Source of the DNA: an uncultured Bacteroidota bacterium
Lineage (GTDB): Bacteria > Bacteroidota > Bacteroidia > Flavobacteriales > Schleiferiaceae
Length of the DNA: 64,000 nt
NCBI GenBank assembly: GCA_913057235.1
Contig: CAJXNI010000005.1
Span: forward strand, 1 to 64,000
Reading direction: 5' to 3'
Under the pieces are notes generated by a model. The model was not told the origin of the DNA and did no database searches. It was given only the letters and a program-made list of their open reading frames with translations. Below are positions 1 to 8,716 of the stretch, piece after piece. The first letter of the stretch is position 1, and the number at the start of each line of letters is the position of its first letter. Made by a program: the position numbers and the translations under genes.

Positions 1-1259
1 GACTGCCTTTGATGAAATAGGTGTAAATAAGATGGAAATACCAGGGTCCCCTTGGGAACGGTGCAAACGGCCTGGATAGGCTTGTGTCTATTTATCCTGG
101 AAACAGCTTGGTTATAGGCTCCCTTACCCTGATATAAATAGCAATGTTGTGGTGCTTGCTCCTGAGGCCAGGGTAATTCTATCTGCTTTTGAGAAAAAAG
201 AATGTGCCACTCTAAATTAGACTTTACTCTATACTCCTTTAAGCCAAATAATTGGTTGGCTCGTTTGGCGTCTTCAAAATCATCTACCTGAACTAGTATG
301 GCCACCCTTGGTGGGCGCTGGTAATTTTCCTTTACCGAAAGGAGGCCCTCTTTCACCTCCTTAAATTGCGCCTTGGTGTTCATAAAGCCCTCGCTCAACT
401 TTTTGAAAAATTGAGCTACTCTTCTTCGATATTCCCACCTGCGTAACAAGCTTGTCTTTGAGCTAGTACCAATCACTTTTTGATGGTAGCCAATAATATA
501 GGGCAAAACCTGGTTGAAATTCGGGGGAACGTCTAACATGCCGGCCTTTAAGCGGAGGTATTCCCCCCGGCCGTAATTATGGGCAGTCTTAAAGGTGGCC
601 TCCCAGCTGTTTTTGTCTTCATGCCAAACAAAGGCCTTTGCAATGTACTTGATTTTATAACCACATTCCCCTATAATTTGTGAGAGCATTAAATCCTCGC
701 CTCCGGGAAAAGGCATGCGCTCATCAAAACCACCTACTTCTAACAGCACCTCTTTTTTAAAACAAACATTGGCCGTAATTACTGCGTTCAGCAGGCGCTC
801 ATTGCTGCCAGGCCTAAAGAGATTTTGCCGGGTAAGCCCGCTTGCTTCAAAAAAGTCACTAACTTTCTTTTGGGGATACAAAGCGGTTACCCTGCCGCCA
901 AAGCCGCTCAAGTAGGGCTCATGGGTTGTTTCAATTTCTTGCCGGTAGGCCTGCAGCCAGCCTTTGGGCGCCACACAGTCATCATCTAAAAAAACTACCC
1001 AGGGGGCTTGTGCTTTGCTTATCCCAAAATTTCGGGTAATGGCCGGGCCTGAATTTAGGCGATTGTAAAATCGAAAATTCAGCTTGGTTTGATGCTTAAA
1101 TTCCTGAAGAACCTCTGCGGTGTTATCTGTAGAACCGTCATTTACCACAATTACCTCAAACTGCTTTTTTGGCAATTCCTGTGCCTCTAAAGACTTAAGG
1201 CACTGTAAAAGCATTGCAGAGCGATTATAAGAAGGTATTACTACACCAAAGATTAACAT
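1..1259 (-). CDS. Glycosyltransferase family 2 (3' end outside window)
   Basis: The reading frame opens at an ATG at 1259 and stays open to the left edge (419 codons), so the C-terminus is not visible. The N-terminal half is a GT-A fold typical of family 2: a first strand FGVVIPSYNR, the nucleotide-binding VVNDGSTDN near residue 38, the metal-binding LDDDC at 91-95, and the acceptor-loop GGED at 186-189. Such enzymes move a sugar from a nucleotide-sugar to a growing glycan at the inner membrane; the acceptor cannot be read from sequence. The segment after about residue 250 is not recognised and may be an extra domain. Confidence 0.88.
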   Translation of the reverse strand, partial: MLIFGVVIPSYNRSAMLLQCLKSLEAQELPKKQFEVIVVNDGSTDNTAEVLQEFKHQTKLNFRFYNRLNSGPAITRNFGISKAQAPWVVFLDDDCVAPKGWLQAYRQEIETTHEPYLSGFGGRVTALYPQKKVSDFFEASGLTRQNLFRPGSNERLLNAVITANVCFKKEVLLEVGGFDERMPFPGGEDLMLSQIIGECGYKIKYIAKAFVWHEDKNSWEATFKTAHNYGRGEYLRLKAGMLDVPPNFNQVLPYIIGYHQKVIGTSSKTSLLRRWEYRRRVAQFFKKLSEGFMNTKAQFKEVKEGLLSVKENYQRPPRVAILVQVDDFEDAKRANQLFGLKEYRVKSNLEWHILFSQKQIELPWPQEQAPQHCYLYQGKGAYNQAVSRINRHKPIQAVCTVPKGTLVFPSYLHLFHQRQ

Positions 1260-1825
1260 GTGACTTGTACAAAGGTGGGCTAAAATAATGCCTTTGAATT
1301 GGTAAACAGTGAATTCATTTAAAGCAGGCTCTTCCAGTCAAAACTGCCCTTTTGTAAATAGGGCTTTCTGTTTGTCTTGGGTTGTTTTTAAACGCCAATG
1401 AAACCGCCCCGCAAACATAAGGGATTCGTTCACCAAGATTACTACCTAACCGCTTAGGACAAAAAAATACGCATCCGGGCCATTTGTAAATGGCAGCCTT
1501 AATGGCCCCTCTTCGGCTACGTGCTGGTACCCATGGTGTTCAAGCCAGATCAAGCACTTACAGAAAATCTAAATTGGCACTACAAGTAACCTAAGTAGTC
1601 TCCCAATCCTGGCCATTTAGCTTACAAGCTATACGACTGTTGTTTTAAGGCAGCTTGGGTTGACCTAGTTCAATTTTTCTGCAGCCGCTTTAGCCTAATG
1701 GCAAACTGACCTGGCTAAAAGCTGCCCCGCGAAACCAAATTTTCCTCACGAAACTTGGATGTCTCCGTAAAAATAAAGTGAGCAAATGGGTTTTGTTACC
1801 AAAAAGGTGACGCCTCTTAGATTCG
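1260..1825. other. Gene-free stretch, 566 bp
   Basis: No frame on either strand resembles a known family and no frame is convincingly open. The only visible structure is a short hairpin near 1349-1367 (GCCCT, nine-base loop, AGGGC). It lies upstream of the leftward glycosyltransferase and downstream of the leftward folate gene, so promoter and terminator elements should be here, but none is clear. Confidence 0.5.
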
Positions 1826-2371
1826 CTAAGGGTACAATACAGTCGCTATTTTTTGATCGTGTACTTCCACCGGAAGGTGCTCCAAAATCTGGAAGGGATA
1901 GGCCGCAGCCACGGTGTGTTTAATGGGAGCTTCCTTTAAAAACCGATCGTAGTAGCCTCCGCCAAAGCCTAACCGATGACCACTGGCTGTAAAGGCCAAA
2001 CCCGGCACCAGCACTAAATCATAAGCGCCTTGGTAAACCTGGGCTGTAGCCGGATGATAGGTTGCAAAAACACCCTCTTCCAAATCTTCTAAATCACTCA
2101 AAATTCTGTTTTCGAGCAGGCCTTTAGGCAAGGTTTTAGGGCATACTAATTTTTTGCCGGCTTTGATCCACTGCTGGTACAATGGCTTTAGATTCACCTC
2201 ATCAGTCATGGGCCAGTACACGTGTATCACATCAGCCGAAAGGCCTTGCTCCCACTGCTTTAATTGCTCAAGAATAGCGCGGTCCCACACTTCTTTTTGG
2301 CCTTGGTCTAGATTCCTCCGTTGACTTAGGATTCTTTTACGGAGTTGCCGCTTTTCATCTGCAATCTTCAT
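1826..2371 (-). CDS. 5-formyltetrahydrofolate cyclo-ligase
   Basis: Converts 5-formyl-THF to 5,10-methenyl-THF with ATP, returning a storage or inhibitory folate to one-carbon metabolism; cytosolic. The 181-residue protein has the basic N-terminal helix (KRQLRKRILSQRR), the central PKTLP region and the C-terminal family motif LGFGGGYYDRFL. The frame could be extended to 2446, but that would overlap the upstream gene by over 60 bases, and the family starts at the MKIADEKR methionine, so 2371 was chosen. It lies 13 bases downstream of the oxoprolinase-like gene and is probably cotranscribed with it. Confidence 0.9.
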   Translation of the reverse strand: MKIADEKRQLRKRILSQRRNLDQGQKEVWDRAILEQLKQWEQGLSADVIHVYWPMTDEVNLKPLYQQWIKAGKKLVCPKTLPKGLLENRILSDLEDLEEGVFATYHPATAQVYQGAYDLVLVPGLAFTASGHRLGFGGGYYDRFLKEAPIKHTVAAAYPFQILEHLPVEVHDQKIATVLYP

Positions 2372-2384
2372 AAAGCAAAGAAAG

Positions 2385-4127
2385 CTATTCCGGTTTTCCA
2401 AAACCACCCCCTCCTGGGGTTTCAATTCTAAAGCTGTCGCCTGCATTCAGCTTTACGGTTTCTACATGCGCCAAGGTTTGGCTTTCGCCCGATGCTTTGC
2501 GCCAAAACTGTTGACCGGTGGCGCCCGGTTGGCCACCTTTCATACCATAAGGGGCTTGTTGCCAATGCTGGCTTAGTGCGGTTAAGGTTACAGGCTTCTT
2601 AAAGAATAATTCACGCACTATGCCGCAGCCACCGGGAAACTTGCCTTTGCCGCCAGAGCCAGGCCTAATGGCAAATTCACGCACTTGAACCGGGTAACGA
2701 AACTCCATAATTTCTGTATCAGTCATGCGGGTATTGGTCATGTGCTGATGCACAGCAGAAGCACCTGCAAGGCCTTCCGTAGCGCCTACTCCCCCGCCAA
2801 TAGTTTCGTAAAAACCAAACTCAGCATTGCCAAAAAGCACGTTGTTCATGGTACCCTGGCTGCAAGCCGATAGCGAAAAGGCCTTTAGCAGGGTATCCGT
2901 TAGACGTTGGCTAAGCTCCACCTTTCCACCTACTAAAGCCGGGCATTTTTCAGGATCTTCTTTTAAAACCGGGTTTAAAAGGGTTCCCTCCGGTAAGTGG
3001 ATTTTTACCTGCTCCAAAAGCCCCTCATTAAACGGAATTTCCTTGCGAGCAATTAATCGCAAAACGTATAAAATTACACTGGTTACAATGGCCGGGTTGG
3101 CATTCAAATTCCGCGGGTGCTCACCCGAAGTACCTTCAAAATTGAACTCAAGCTTTTTACCCAGGTGAATTTTCACTTGCAGCTTAGCGCCATCATCCAA
3201 AAACTCTGTGGCCTCAAAAGTGCCTTTTCCCATTTTGTCTAAAGCTTTCCATAAGCTATAGTGGGCGTACTTTTTAAGCTGGCCCATGTAATGGAGTACT
3301 TTTTGCGCGCCCTCCTTTTTAAACAGTTGTAGGAGCTGATTTTTACCGTTTTCAATAGACGCTAAAGCGGCATTTAAGTCCGCACGGTTTTCGGCCAAAG
3401 CCCGGGTGGGATAGGAGCCCTGGGTCAGGAGCTCCTCTAAATTTTCCCATTGTGGGCTACCCGCCTCCACAATTTTCTGAGGTTTGAGTACCACACCCTC
3501 GTGAGCCAAGTTCTGAGCATTGGCGGGCATGGAACCCGGAGCAATACCTCCAATTTCTGCGTGGTGGGCTCTATTGGCAGCGTAACCCGCCAGCTTGCCT
3601 TCAAAATGAATGGGAGCAATGAGGGTAACATCCGGCAAATGGGAGCCCCCAAAAGCAGGGCTGTTGGTAATGGCCACGTCATTTTCTTTTAAATCCAAGG
3701 CCTGTACCACCGCTTTGGTGCATACACCTAAAGCTCCCAAATGAACGGGAATGTGTGGCGCGTTCACAATCAAGTCGCCTTGAGCGTCTAACAGTGCACA
3801 TGAAAAATCTAAACGCTCTTTTACGTTTGCTGAAAATGCTGTGCGCTGTAACAATGCGCCCATTTCGCGAGCAATGCCGGTAAACCGGTTACTGAATAAT
3901 TCCAGCTGAATCTCCTCGGGCTGCTCTTCTTTTTGAACGTTTTTCTCTTTTTGCTCAGCTACTAAAATGTGGTCGTTATTAAGGGTGGCTTGCCAACCCG
4001 CCTCCAAAAAGGCGGTAGAAGTAGCGCCTAATACTAAAGCGGGGCTTTTAGATTCAACTTCAAGTAGGTGTAAATAATTTTCGGGAATATCTGCAATGGC
4101 GCTTTTACTGGGAAACAGAGTGTACAC
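2385..4127 (-). CDS. Hydantoinase B/oxoprolinase subunit, 5'-truncated (probable remnant of a fused oxoprolinase)
   Basis: From about residue 73 the protein is a full HyuB-type domain (ELFSNRFTGIAREMGALL..., PHIPVHLGALG, NSPAFGGSHLPDV, glycine-rich end), which in 5-oxoprolinases and hydantoinases helps open cyclic amides with ATP. Residues 1-70 (SPALVLGATSTAFLEAGW...) look like the last part of the HyuA domain that precedes HyuB in fused oxoprolinases of about 1250 residues. The first about 600 residues are missing: upstream in frame there is a TAG stop and then unrelated sequence. The only start is a GTG at 4127 with no clear promoter. It may be a non-functional 3' fragment, although the HyuB frame itself is intact. 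Confidence 0.75.
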   Translation of the reverse strand: MYTLFPSKSAIADIPENYLHLLEVESKSPALVLGATSTAFLEAGWQATLNNDHILVAEQKEKNVQKEEQPEEIQLELFSNRFTGIAREMGALLQRTAFSANVKERLDFSCALLDAQGDLIVNAPHIPVHLGALGVCTKAVVQALDLKENDVAITNSPAFGGSHLPDVTLIAPIHFEGKLAGYAANRAHHAEIGGIAPGSMPANAQNLAHEGVVLKPQKIVEAGSPQWENLEELLTQGSYPTRALAENRADLNAALASIENGKNQLLQLFKKEGAQKVLHYMGQLKKYAHYSLWKALDKMGKGTFEATEFLDDGAKLQVKIHLGKKLEFNFEGTSGEHPRNLNANPAIVTSVILYVLRLIARKEIPFNEGLLEQVKIHLPEGTLLNPVLKEDPEKCPALVGGKVELSQRLTDTLLKAFSLSACSQGTMNNVLFGNAEFGFYETIGGGVGATEGLAGASAVHQHMTNTRMTDTEIMEFRYPVQVREFAIRPGSGGKGKFPGGCGIVRELFFKKPVTLTALSQHWQQAPYGMKGGQPGATGQQFWRKASGESQTLAHVETVKLNAGDSFRIETPGGGGFGKPE

Positions 4128-4174
4128 CGAGTGATGCGGAGGCTGCTATTGTTAAATAATTCCGTGAGCGGCTT

Positions 4175-4411
4175 TTACCAGCCCTCCGCCTTGACGTTGG
4201 TAAAAAGCAATTGCTGCCAATGGCTCTTAGCAATGCTACCATCTAAATAAAGTTGAATTTTTTAAGGGCCCACCAAAGAATCCCAAACCTTGTCTTGAGA
4301 TACCTTAAGTGTTTCTTCTAATCTGAATTCTCTCACCGTATTGCGCTTAGTCCTCCCCTTTTCAAATATAGGTGAAAACTGCTTAGCTTCTGCATATCAA
4401 AGTTTTAGCCA
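4175..4411 (-). pseudogene. SRBCC/AHSA1-like fragment with internal stop
   Basis: One leftward frame reads REFRLEETLKVSQDKVWD, then SLVGP, an in-frame TAA, then KIQLYLDGSIAKSHWQQ and a terminal TAA. The pattern of a beta strand, KVWD-L--P--I--YL-G and S-W resembles the first 50 residues of START/SRBCC (Activator of Hsp90 ATPase-type) domains. There is no in-frame ATG and the C-terminal half is absent. It sits exactly where the missing HyuA part of the oxoprolinase would be expected, so a deletion may have joined two dead genes. The family call is inference from a short match. Confidence 0.35.
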
Positions 4412-4429
4412 CAAGTAGGGTGGCTAAAA
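4403..4429. repeat. Perfect 10-bp inverted repeat (hairpin)
   Basis: TTTTAGCCAC at 4403-4412 is the exact reverse complement of GTGGCTAAAA at 4420-4429, with a 7-base loop. It lies between the leftward remnant and the rightward gene at 4640. There is no clean T-tract on either side, so it could be a terminator-like stem or a binding site. Confidence 0.6.
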
Positions 4430-4639
4430 TGAGTTTTTATGGCAAAGGTGATTGACAAAATAAAGCGCCAAATCATGGACCAATGATGAGTGGTTTATGT
4501 GAAGAAATTACATCAGCCTTTGAATTCATTCAGGGGCCATGGCTCTGGGTTTTCTCACAATCCCTAATGGACCTGGCTGCCAAATACCCGAATGAAAGCG
4601 TTACCTGCCTGCTTCATGTATTCTATTATTTTAGCGGTT

Positions 4640-5116
4640 ATGGTAAAGAAAGCCCTGGTACTAAGTATATTTTTAATGCATCTTGGAACTAACACCTTTT
4701 CACAGGTTTCCAACGAACGACTACGCAAAGGTTTTGACTTGAAAGCAGGAATTGGCACCTATGGTCTGGCTGTGGGTTTTCAATATAATTTTTCTAAAAA
4801 TCTTGTGGCTGAGTTCAACTTTAGGAATGCGCTTTGGCTATGGAATGTGGCCGATGCACAATGGAGATTTGATCTATCTCCTGCGCAAAAGGATGGGTGG
4901 CACCATGAGTTAGGGGTGGCATTAGTGGGAGCCCGCCTTTATGAGTTGTATGATGCTGATACTCCGGGGTTTTATGATGACCTGTACGGTGTTGGAGCTT
5001 CCTACCATATACGAAAAGCACATTTTGGAATTGAGCTTATGGTTTACTACCCATCAGATCTTCCTTACGATTATTTTTATCCGGCCTCATTACATTTTTA
5101 TTGGTACTTTCTTTAG
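4640..5116 (+). CDS. Small exported protein, outer-membrane barrel-like
   Basis: 158 residues with a clear signal peptide (MVKKALVLSIFLMHLGTNTFSQ). The mature part is rich in alternating hydrophobic and aromatic strands (LAVGFQYNFSKNLVAEFNF, HELGVALVGARLY, HFGIELMVYY) and ends in an aromatic strand, HFYWYFL, as do small outer-membrane barrels. The frame opens earlier at 4592, but the methionine at 4640 begins the signal peptide. No specific family is recognised. kbl follows 73 bases downstream with its own promoter. Confidence 0.6.
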   Translation: MVKKALVLSIFLMHLGTNTFSQVSNERLRKGFDLKAGIGTYGLAVGFQYNFSKNLVAEFNFRNALWLWNVADAQWRFDLSPAQKDGWHHELGVALVGARLYELYDADTPGFYDDLYGVGASYHIRKAHFGIELMVYYPSDLPYDYFYPASLHFYWYFL

Positions 5117-5138
5117 CCGTAAGATCTGAAGCAAACAA

Positions 5139-5166
5139 TTGTCTTCCGTTGTGCTTTCTATCTTTG
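5139..5166 (+). promoter_or_regulatory. Promoter of kbl (TTG-N17-TATCTTTG)
   Basis: TTG at 5139-5141 and TATCTTTG at 5159-5166 match the Bacteroidota -33/-7 consensus. The -7 box ends 23 bases before the ATG at 5190, which rules out the longer frame that opens at 5139. Confidence 0.65.
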
Positions 5167-5189
5167 CAACTCACAAAAAAACACAGAGC

Positions 5190-6383
5190 ATGTACGGCAA
5201 ATTACAACAGCACCTTCAGCAAGAATTAGAGCAGATTGAAAATGACGGTCTCTACAAGCGCGAGCGCATTATTATGGGCGAGCAGGGAGCCGAAATTGAA
5301 GTGAAGGACGGACAGAAAGTGTTGAATTTTTGCAGTAATAATTACCTGGGGCTTTCATCACACCCCAAAGTGGTACAGGCAGCAAAAGACACTTTAGATA
5401 GCCATGGCTTTGGCATGAGTTCCGTGCGGTTTATTTGCGGCACACAGGATATCCATAAAGAATTGGAGCAAAAGATTGCCGAGTTTTTAGGCACGGAAGA
5501 CACCATTCTTTATGCGGCCGCCTTTGATGCCAATGGCGGGATTTTTGAGCCTTTGCTTACTAAAGAAGATGCCATAATTTCTGACTCTTTGAACCATGCC
5601 TCCATTATTGATGGTGTGCGATTGTGCAAAGCACAACGCTTCCGCTACCAAAATAATGACATGGCCGATTTAGAAGAAAAACTGAAAGAAGCTGCAGATA
5701 CCGCCCGATTTAAAATTATTGTAACCGATGGGGTTTTCTCTATGGATGGTTACGTGGCCCAATTGGATAAGATCTGCGACTTAGCCGAAAAATATGATGC
5801 TCTGGTAATGGTAGATGATTGCCACGCTACCGGCTTTATTGGTAAAACCGGAAGAGGAACGCATGAACTTAATAATGTAATGGGCCGGGTAGATATTATC
5901 ACCGGCACACTGGGCAAGGCCCTGGGGGGTGCTATGGGTGGTTTTACCAGCGGACGAAAAGAAATTATTGACCTGCTTAGGCAGCGCTCCAGACCTTATC
6001 TTTTTTCCAATTCATTGGCGCCTGCCATTGTAGGGGCTTCCAATGCCGTATTTGACTTACTTAACGAAACCACTGAGCTTCGCGACAAGCTGGAAGAAAA
6101 CATTAGTTATTTCAAGAAAGAAATTAGCCAGGCCGGCTTTGACATTAAAGATGGTTCCTCAGCTATTGTACCCATTATGCTGTATGATGCGGCCCTATCT
6201 CAAAAGTTTGCCGACCGCCTTCTGGAAGAAGGGGTGTACGTAATTGGTTTCTTCTATCCGGTGGTTCCCAAAGGAGAGGCCCGCATAAGGGTACAACTAA
6301 GTGCTGCACACACCAAAGAACACTTGGATAAAGCGGTGCAGGCATTTATTAAGGTAGGTAAAGAGTTAAAGGTTATAAACTGA
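5190..6383 (+). CDS. kbl: Glycine C-acetyltransferase (2-amino-3-ketobutyrate CoA ligase)
   Basis: PLP enzyme of the alpha-oxoamine synthase family that cleaves 2-amino-3-ketobutyrate with CoA to glycine and acetyl-CoA in threonine breakdown; cytosolic. The 397-residue length is that of Kbl. Visible motifs are [14 protein letters not shown] near the start, [28 protein letters not shown], the PLP-aspartate region [12 protein letters not shown], and the Schiff-base lysine in [10 protein letters not shown] near residue 245. Threonine dehydrogenase (tdh), the usual partner, is not next to it. A terminator follows directly, so the gene is probably transcribed alone. Confidence 0.95.
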   Translation: MYGKLQQHLQQELEQIENDGLYKRERIIMGEQGAEIEVKDGQKVLNFCSNNYLGLSSHPKVVQAAKDTLDSHGFGMSSVRFICGTQDIHKELEQKIAEFLGTEDTILYAAAFDANGGIFEPLLTKEDAIISDSLNHASIIDGVRLCKAQRFRYQNNDMADLEEKLKEAADTARFKIIVTDGVFSMDGYVAQLDKICDLAEKYDALVMVDDCHATGFIGKTGRGTHELNNVMGRVDIITGTLGKALGGAMGGFTSGRKEIIDLLRQRSRPYLFSNSLAPAIVGASNAVFDLLNETTELRDKLEENISYFKKEISQAGFDIKDGSSAIVPIMLYDAALSQKFADRLLEEGVYVIGFFYPVVPKGEARIRVQLSAAHTKEHLDKAVQAFIKVGKELKVIN

Positions 6384-6411
6384 TCTTATTAAATCCGTTT
6401 TGAATTAAAGA

Positions 6412-6438
6412 AGTCGGGCTAAACCCCCGGCTTTTTTT
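6412..6438 (+). terminator. Intrinsic terminator after kbl
   Basis: AGTCGGG at 6412-6418 pairs with CCCGGCT at 6426-6432 (one G-U pair), followed by a run of seven T. Confidence 0.75.
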
Positions 6439-6474
6439 CTGCTGCCTCATTTAAAACAAACTGCGCTAAACGAA

Positions 6475-7140
6475 ATGTGGCCTACCTTTGCGCAGTTTTA
6501 TAATTTATTGGAAAGCATTTCTTTTAATCCTAAGGTATGGCCACGGGTGGCTGACCTTTTGGGAAACCAATGGTTTTGCTGCCTAGACGGTTTTTTAAAT
6601 ACTACCGAAGTAGCGGACCTGAGGCAAGCCTTTAAGCTACAGCAAGAAGCTGATGCATTAAAAAAAGCGGGCGTTGGCCAAGACCATCAATTTACTGTAG
6701 ACCGATCTGTAAGAGGTGATTACATTAAGTGGATAGAGCCCAAAGAAGCACTACCCGCAGCACAACTTTTTTTGCAGCGTGTACAGGGTGTCTTGGAGGC
6801 CTTAAACCCTTTGTTGTTTCTAAGTCTCAAAGATTTTGAATGCCATTATGCCTTGTACCCACCGGGCAGCTTTTATGAAAAGCATATTGATCAGTTTCAG
6901 GGAAGTAGCCACCGCCTACTCTCCTTTGCTTGTTACCTAAACCCCCAGTGGAAAGAAGCCCATGGCGGCTGCCTACGGCTGTACTCTGCATCGGGCGAAA
7001 GCCATGAGATTGCGCCCTTGGCCGGCCGATTGGTGATTTTCAGAAGTGACCTGGTGCCTCATGAAGTGCTAACCACTGCCGTTAATCGTTACAGCATAAC
7101 GGGTTGGCTCCGCGACCAACCCCTAAACCTACCCTATTAA
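6475..7140 (+). CDS. 2OG-Fe(II) oxygenase (SM-20/prolyl hydroxylase type)
   Basis: 221 residues. A double-stranded beta-helix core carries the iron triad HID (H137, D139) and H196 (VPHEV), and R205 (NRYSITGW) binds 2-oxoglutarate. The segment GSFYEKHIDQFQ and the GGCLRLY turn are typical of prokaryotic prolyl-4-hydroxylase-like proteins, which hydroxylate a protein or small molecule; the substrate is unknown. A consensus -7 box (TACCTTTG, 6483-6490) lies just inside the ORF. The true start may therefore be an in-frame TTG at 6508, which would still leave the whole catalytic domain. Confidence 0.85.
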   Translation: MWPTFAQFYNLLESISFNPKVWPRVADLLGNQWFCCLDGFLNTTEVADLRQAFKLQQEADALKKAGVGQDHQFTVDRSVRGDYIKWIEPKEALPAAQLFLQRVQGVLEALNPLLFLSLKDFECHYALYPPGSFYEKHIDQFQGSSHRLLSFACYLNPQWKEAHGGCLRLYSASGESHEIAPLAGRLVIFRSDLVPHEVLTTAVNRYSITGWLRDQPLNLPY

Positions 7141-7212
7141 GAAATTGTACGTGCCGGTTTTTTTAGACCTCAATTTTTATAGATTTAACCCTATTGTTTT
7201 TATACTTCGGCT

Positions 7213-7524
7213 ATGGCAAAAACCAATGATCCAAACAAACCCCGGATAATTGTAGACTACAAAAACATTACTTCAGACATTTTGGAGCTTTTTAGCCAAC
7301 GCTACCCCTACGGCTATGAAGATGAGGATGTTATAAAGTTTAAGAACAGTAAAGGCGAAATGGTACGCGCCATCCCTTTTGAAACCTCAAAAGCAAAATA
7401 CCTGGTAAAAGTTAGTACCCAAATGGACGCAAAAATAGATGCCTTTTTAGAAGAGGATGAAGAGTATAGCGATTCCAGCTCTGAGCTTTCAGCTGATGCA
7501 ACTGAAAAAGAGCCAGATGACTAA
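7213..7524 (+). CDS. Conserved small acidic protein, function unknown
   Basis: 103 residues. The N-terminal 75 residues look folded (RIIVDYKNITSDILELFSQR..., DVIKFKNSKGEMVRAIPFET, KYLVKVS) and the tail is very acidic and Ser-rich (EEDEEYSDSSSEL). No signal peptide or membrane segment. I do not recognise the family by function; the compact conserved style is that of Bacteroidota-restricted hypothetical proteins. Its stop overlaps the start of the next gene by 8 bases, so the two are translationally coupled. Confidence 0.7.
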   Translation: MAKTNDPNKPRIIVDYKNITSDILELFSQRYPYGYEDEDVIKFKNSKGEMVRAIPFETSKAKYLVKVSTQMDAKIDAFLEEDEEYSDSSSELSADATEKEPDD

Positions 7525-7966
7525 AACCTGGCGTGATTACTTTTACGTATTCTTACAGGCACTTCTTTTCACGGCCTTTTTAACTCCCTGGCACACGCCC
7601 TTGCCTCTAGCCCCTCCTGGCTGGCTAGCTTGGAGCCTGATGACCTTAGGGCTACTAGTTATGCTGCTGGCATTTCTTCAGCTTAAAAGTAACCTAACCC
7701 CCTGGCCTACCCCTAAAAAAGAGGGTCAGCTGGTAACTAGCGGTATTTTTGGCGCGGTGCGGCATCCTATTTACAGCGGTATTTTTTTGGCTACAGCCGG
7801 ATGGGCTTCCTACCAGGGTAATGGTTATCACCTGCTTTGGAGCGTGGGGCTACTTACCCTCTTTTACTTTAAATCACGGTATGAAGAAAAGCGCCTGCAA
7901 GAGCGTTTTTCAGATTATAGAGCCTACCAAAAGAACACCGGGCGATTTTTTCCCAATCTCTTTTAA
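7517..7966 (+). CDS. ICMT/PEMT-like membrane methyltransferase
   Basis: 149 residues with four or five hydrophobic segments. The C-terminal core has the isoprenylcysteine carboxyl methyltransferase/phospholipid methyltransferase signature: TSGIFGAVRHPIYSG, where RHP binds S-adenosylmethionine, and later YEEKRLQERFSDYRAYQKNTGRFFP, where the E-x-x-L-x-x-x-F-x-x-Y pattern is typical. The frame extends to 7457, but the ATG at 7517 overlaps the upstream stop (coupled start) and begins the first hydrophobic segment. The substrate, a lipid or a modified protein, is unknown. Confidence 0.8.
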   Translation: MTKTWRDYFYVFLQALLFTAFLTPWHTPLPLAPPGWLAWSLMTLGLLVMLLAFLQLKSNLTPWPTPKKEGQLVTSGIFGAVRHPIYSGIFLATAGWASYQGNGYHLLWSVGLLTLFYFKSRYEEKRLQERFSDYRAYQKNTGRFFPNLF

Positions 7967-7974
7967 GCGCTTTT

Positions 7975-8712
7975 TTAAAGCCATTTTTTAAAGCCCAATT
8001 TCATTCTTTCCGGCCAGGTTAAACTCTGCCAGCGTCTTTCTAAATTTTCCCGGGCGGCTTGGTAGAGTTTTAAGTCTAGCTGGTTACATGCTTCAATGGC
8101 AGGACGGTATTTTTGGGCTAAACTTGTATGTTCTATTTTTTCAGGCGCCACGTTGGCCTTAGCCTGTCGCAAGTGGGACCAACCCAAGTCAAGGGCTAAA
8201 AGCTTTAGGCTTTTGTCAAATTCTTCAGTAATTCCTACCAGGCCAAAACGCGTTAAGTTAAGCAAGGCTTGCTCTAAGGCCTCTTGCGGGTGCGCCTTAA
8301 AATACTCCATATCCTTAGCTCCGGCTATTCTGCGGCACTGGTTATTAAAGGCCTGTTTGAATTCTAAAAACTGAGGAAACTCGGTTATCCCTTTCATCCA
8401 CTCTTGATGCCGGGGGTTTTTAGACCGTTTAAGATGCAAATAATTACTGATTACGCGATCTACCGGATGGCGAATCATGGTGAACACGTATAAATCATCG
8501 GGTGAAAAAATGGCCTCATCTAAAAAAAGGTGGCCGTACAGCATCTTTAGCTGAGGCTTTTGGCGGGCCTTGGGTAGCTCTTCTTCTATGGCTTGTTTGG
8601 TGTAAAAATGCTGCCGGTGAGCTGGCGGGTAATTTCGCTCTAAAAGTTTTACCAAGGTAGTGCCAGCCGTTTTAGGTATGTGTATGAAAATAGCTTGCCA
8701 GGGTGTTGCCAT
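7975..8712 (-). CDS. Sulfotransferase family protein
   Basis: 245 residues. The PAPS-binding P-loop analogue IPKTAGTT is at 12-19 and the 3'-phosphate motif RHPVDRVISNYLH begins at 81, as in the Sulfotransfer_2 family. Such proteins transfer sulfate from PAPS to a carbohydrate or lipid headgroup. It is the last gene of a long leftward envelope operon (4 bases from the EnvC-like gene) and converges on the methyltransferase gene, with 8 bases between their stops. Context suggests sulfation of a surface glycan or lipid, which is inference. Confidence 0.85.
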   Translation of the reverse strand: MATPWQAIFIHIPKTAGTTLVKLLERNYPPAHRQHFYTKQAIEEELPKARQKPQLKMLYGHLFLDEAIFSPDDLYVFTMIRHPVDRVISNYLHLKRSKNPRHQEWMKGITEFPQFLEFKQAFNNQCRRIAGAKDMEYFKAHPQEALEQALLNLTRFGLVGITEEFDKSLKLLALDLGWSHLRQAKANVAPEKIEHTSLAQKYRPAIEACNQLDLKLYQAARENLERRWQSLTWPERMKLGFKKWL

Positions 8713-8716
8713 ATTC

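Noticed and set aside
1826-2446. Longer form of the folate cyclo-ligase
   Set aside because: The extra 25 residues lie within the upstream coding sequence and do not match the family's N-terminus.
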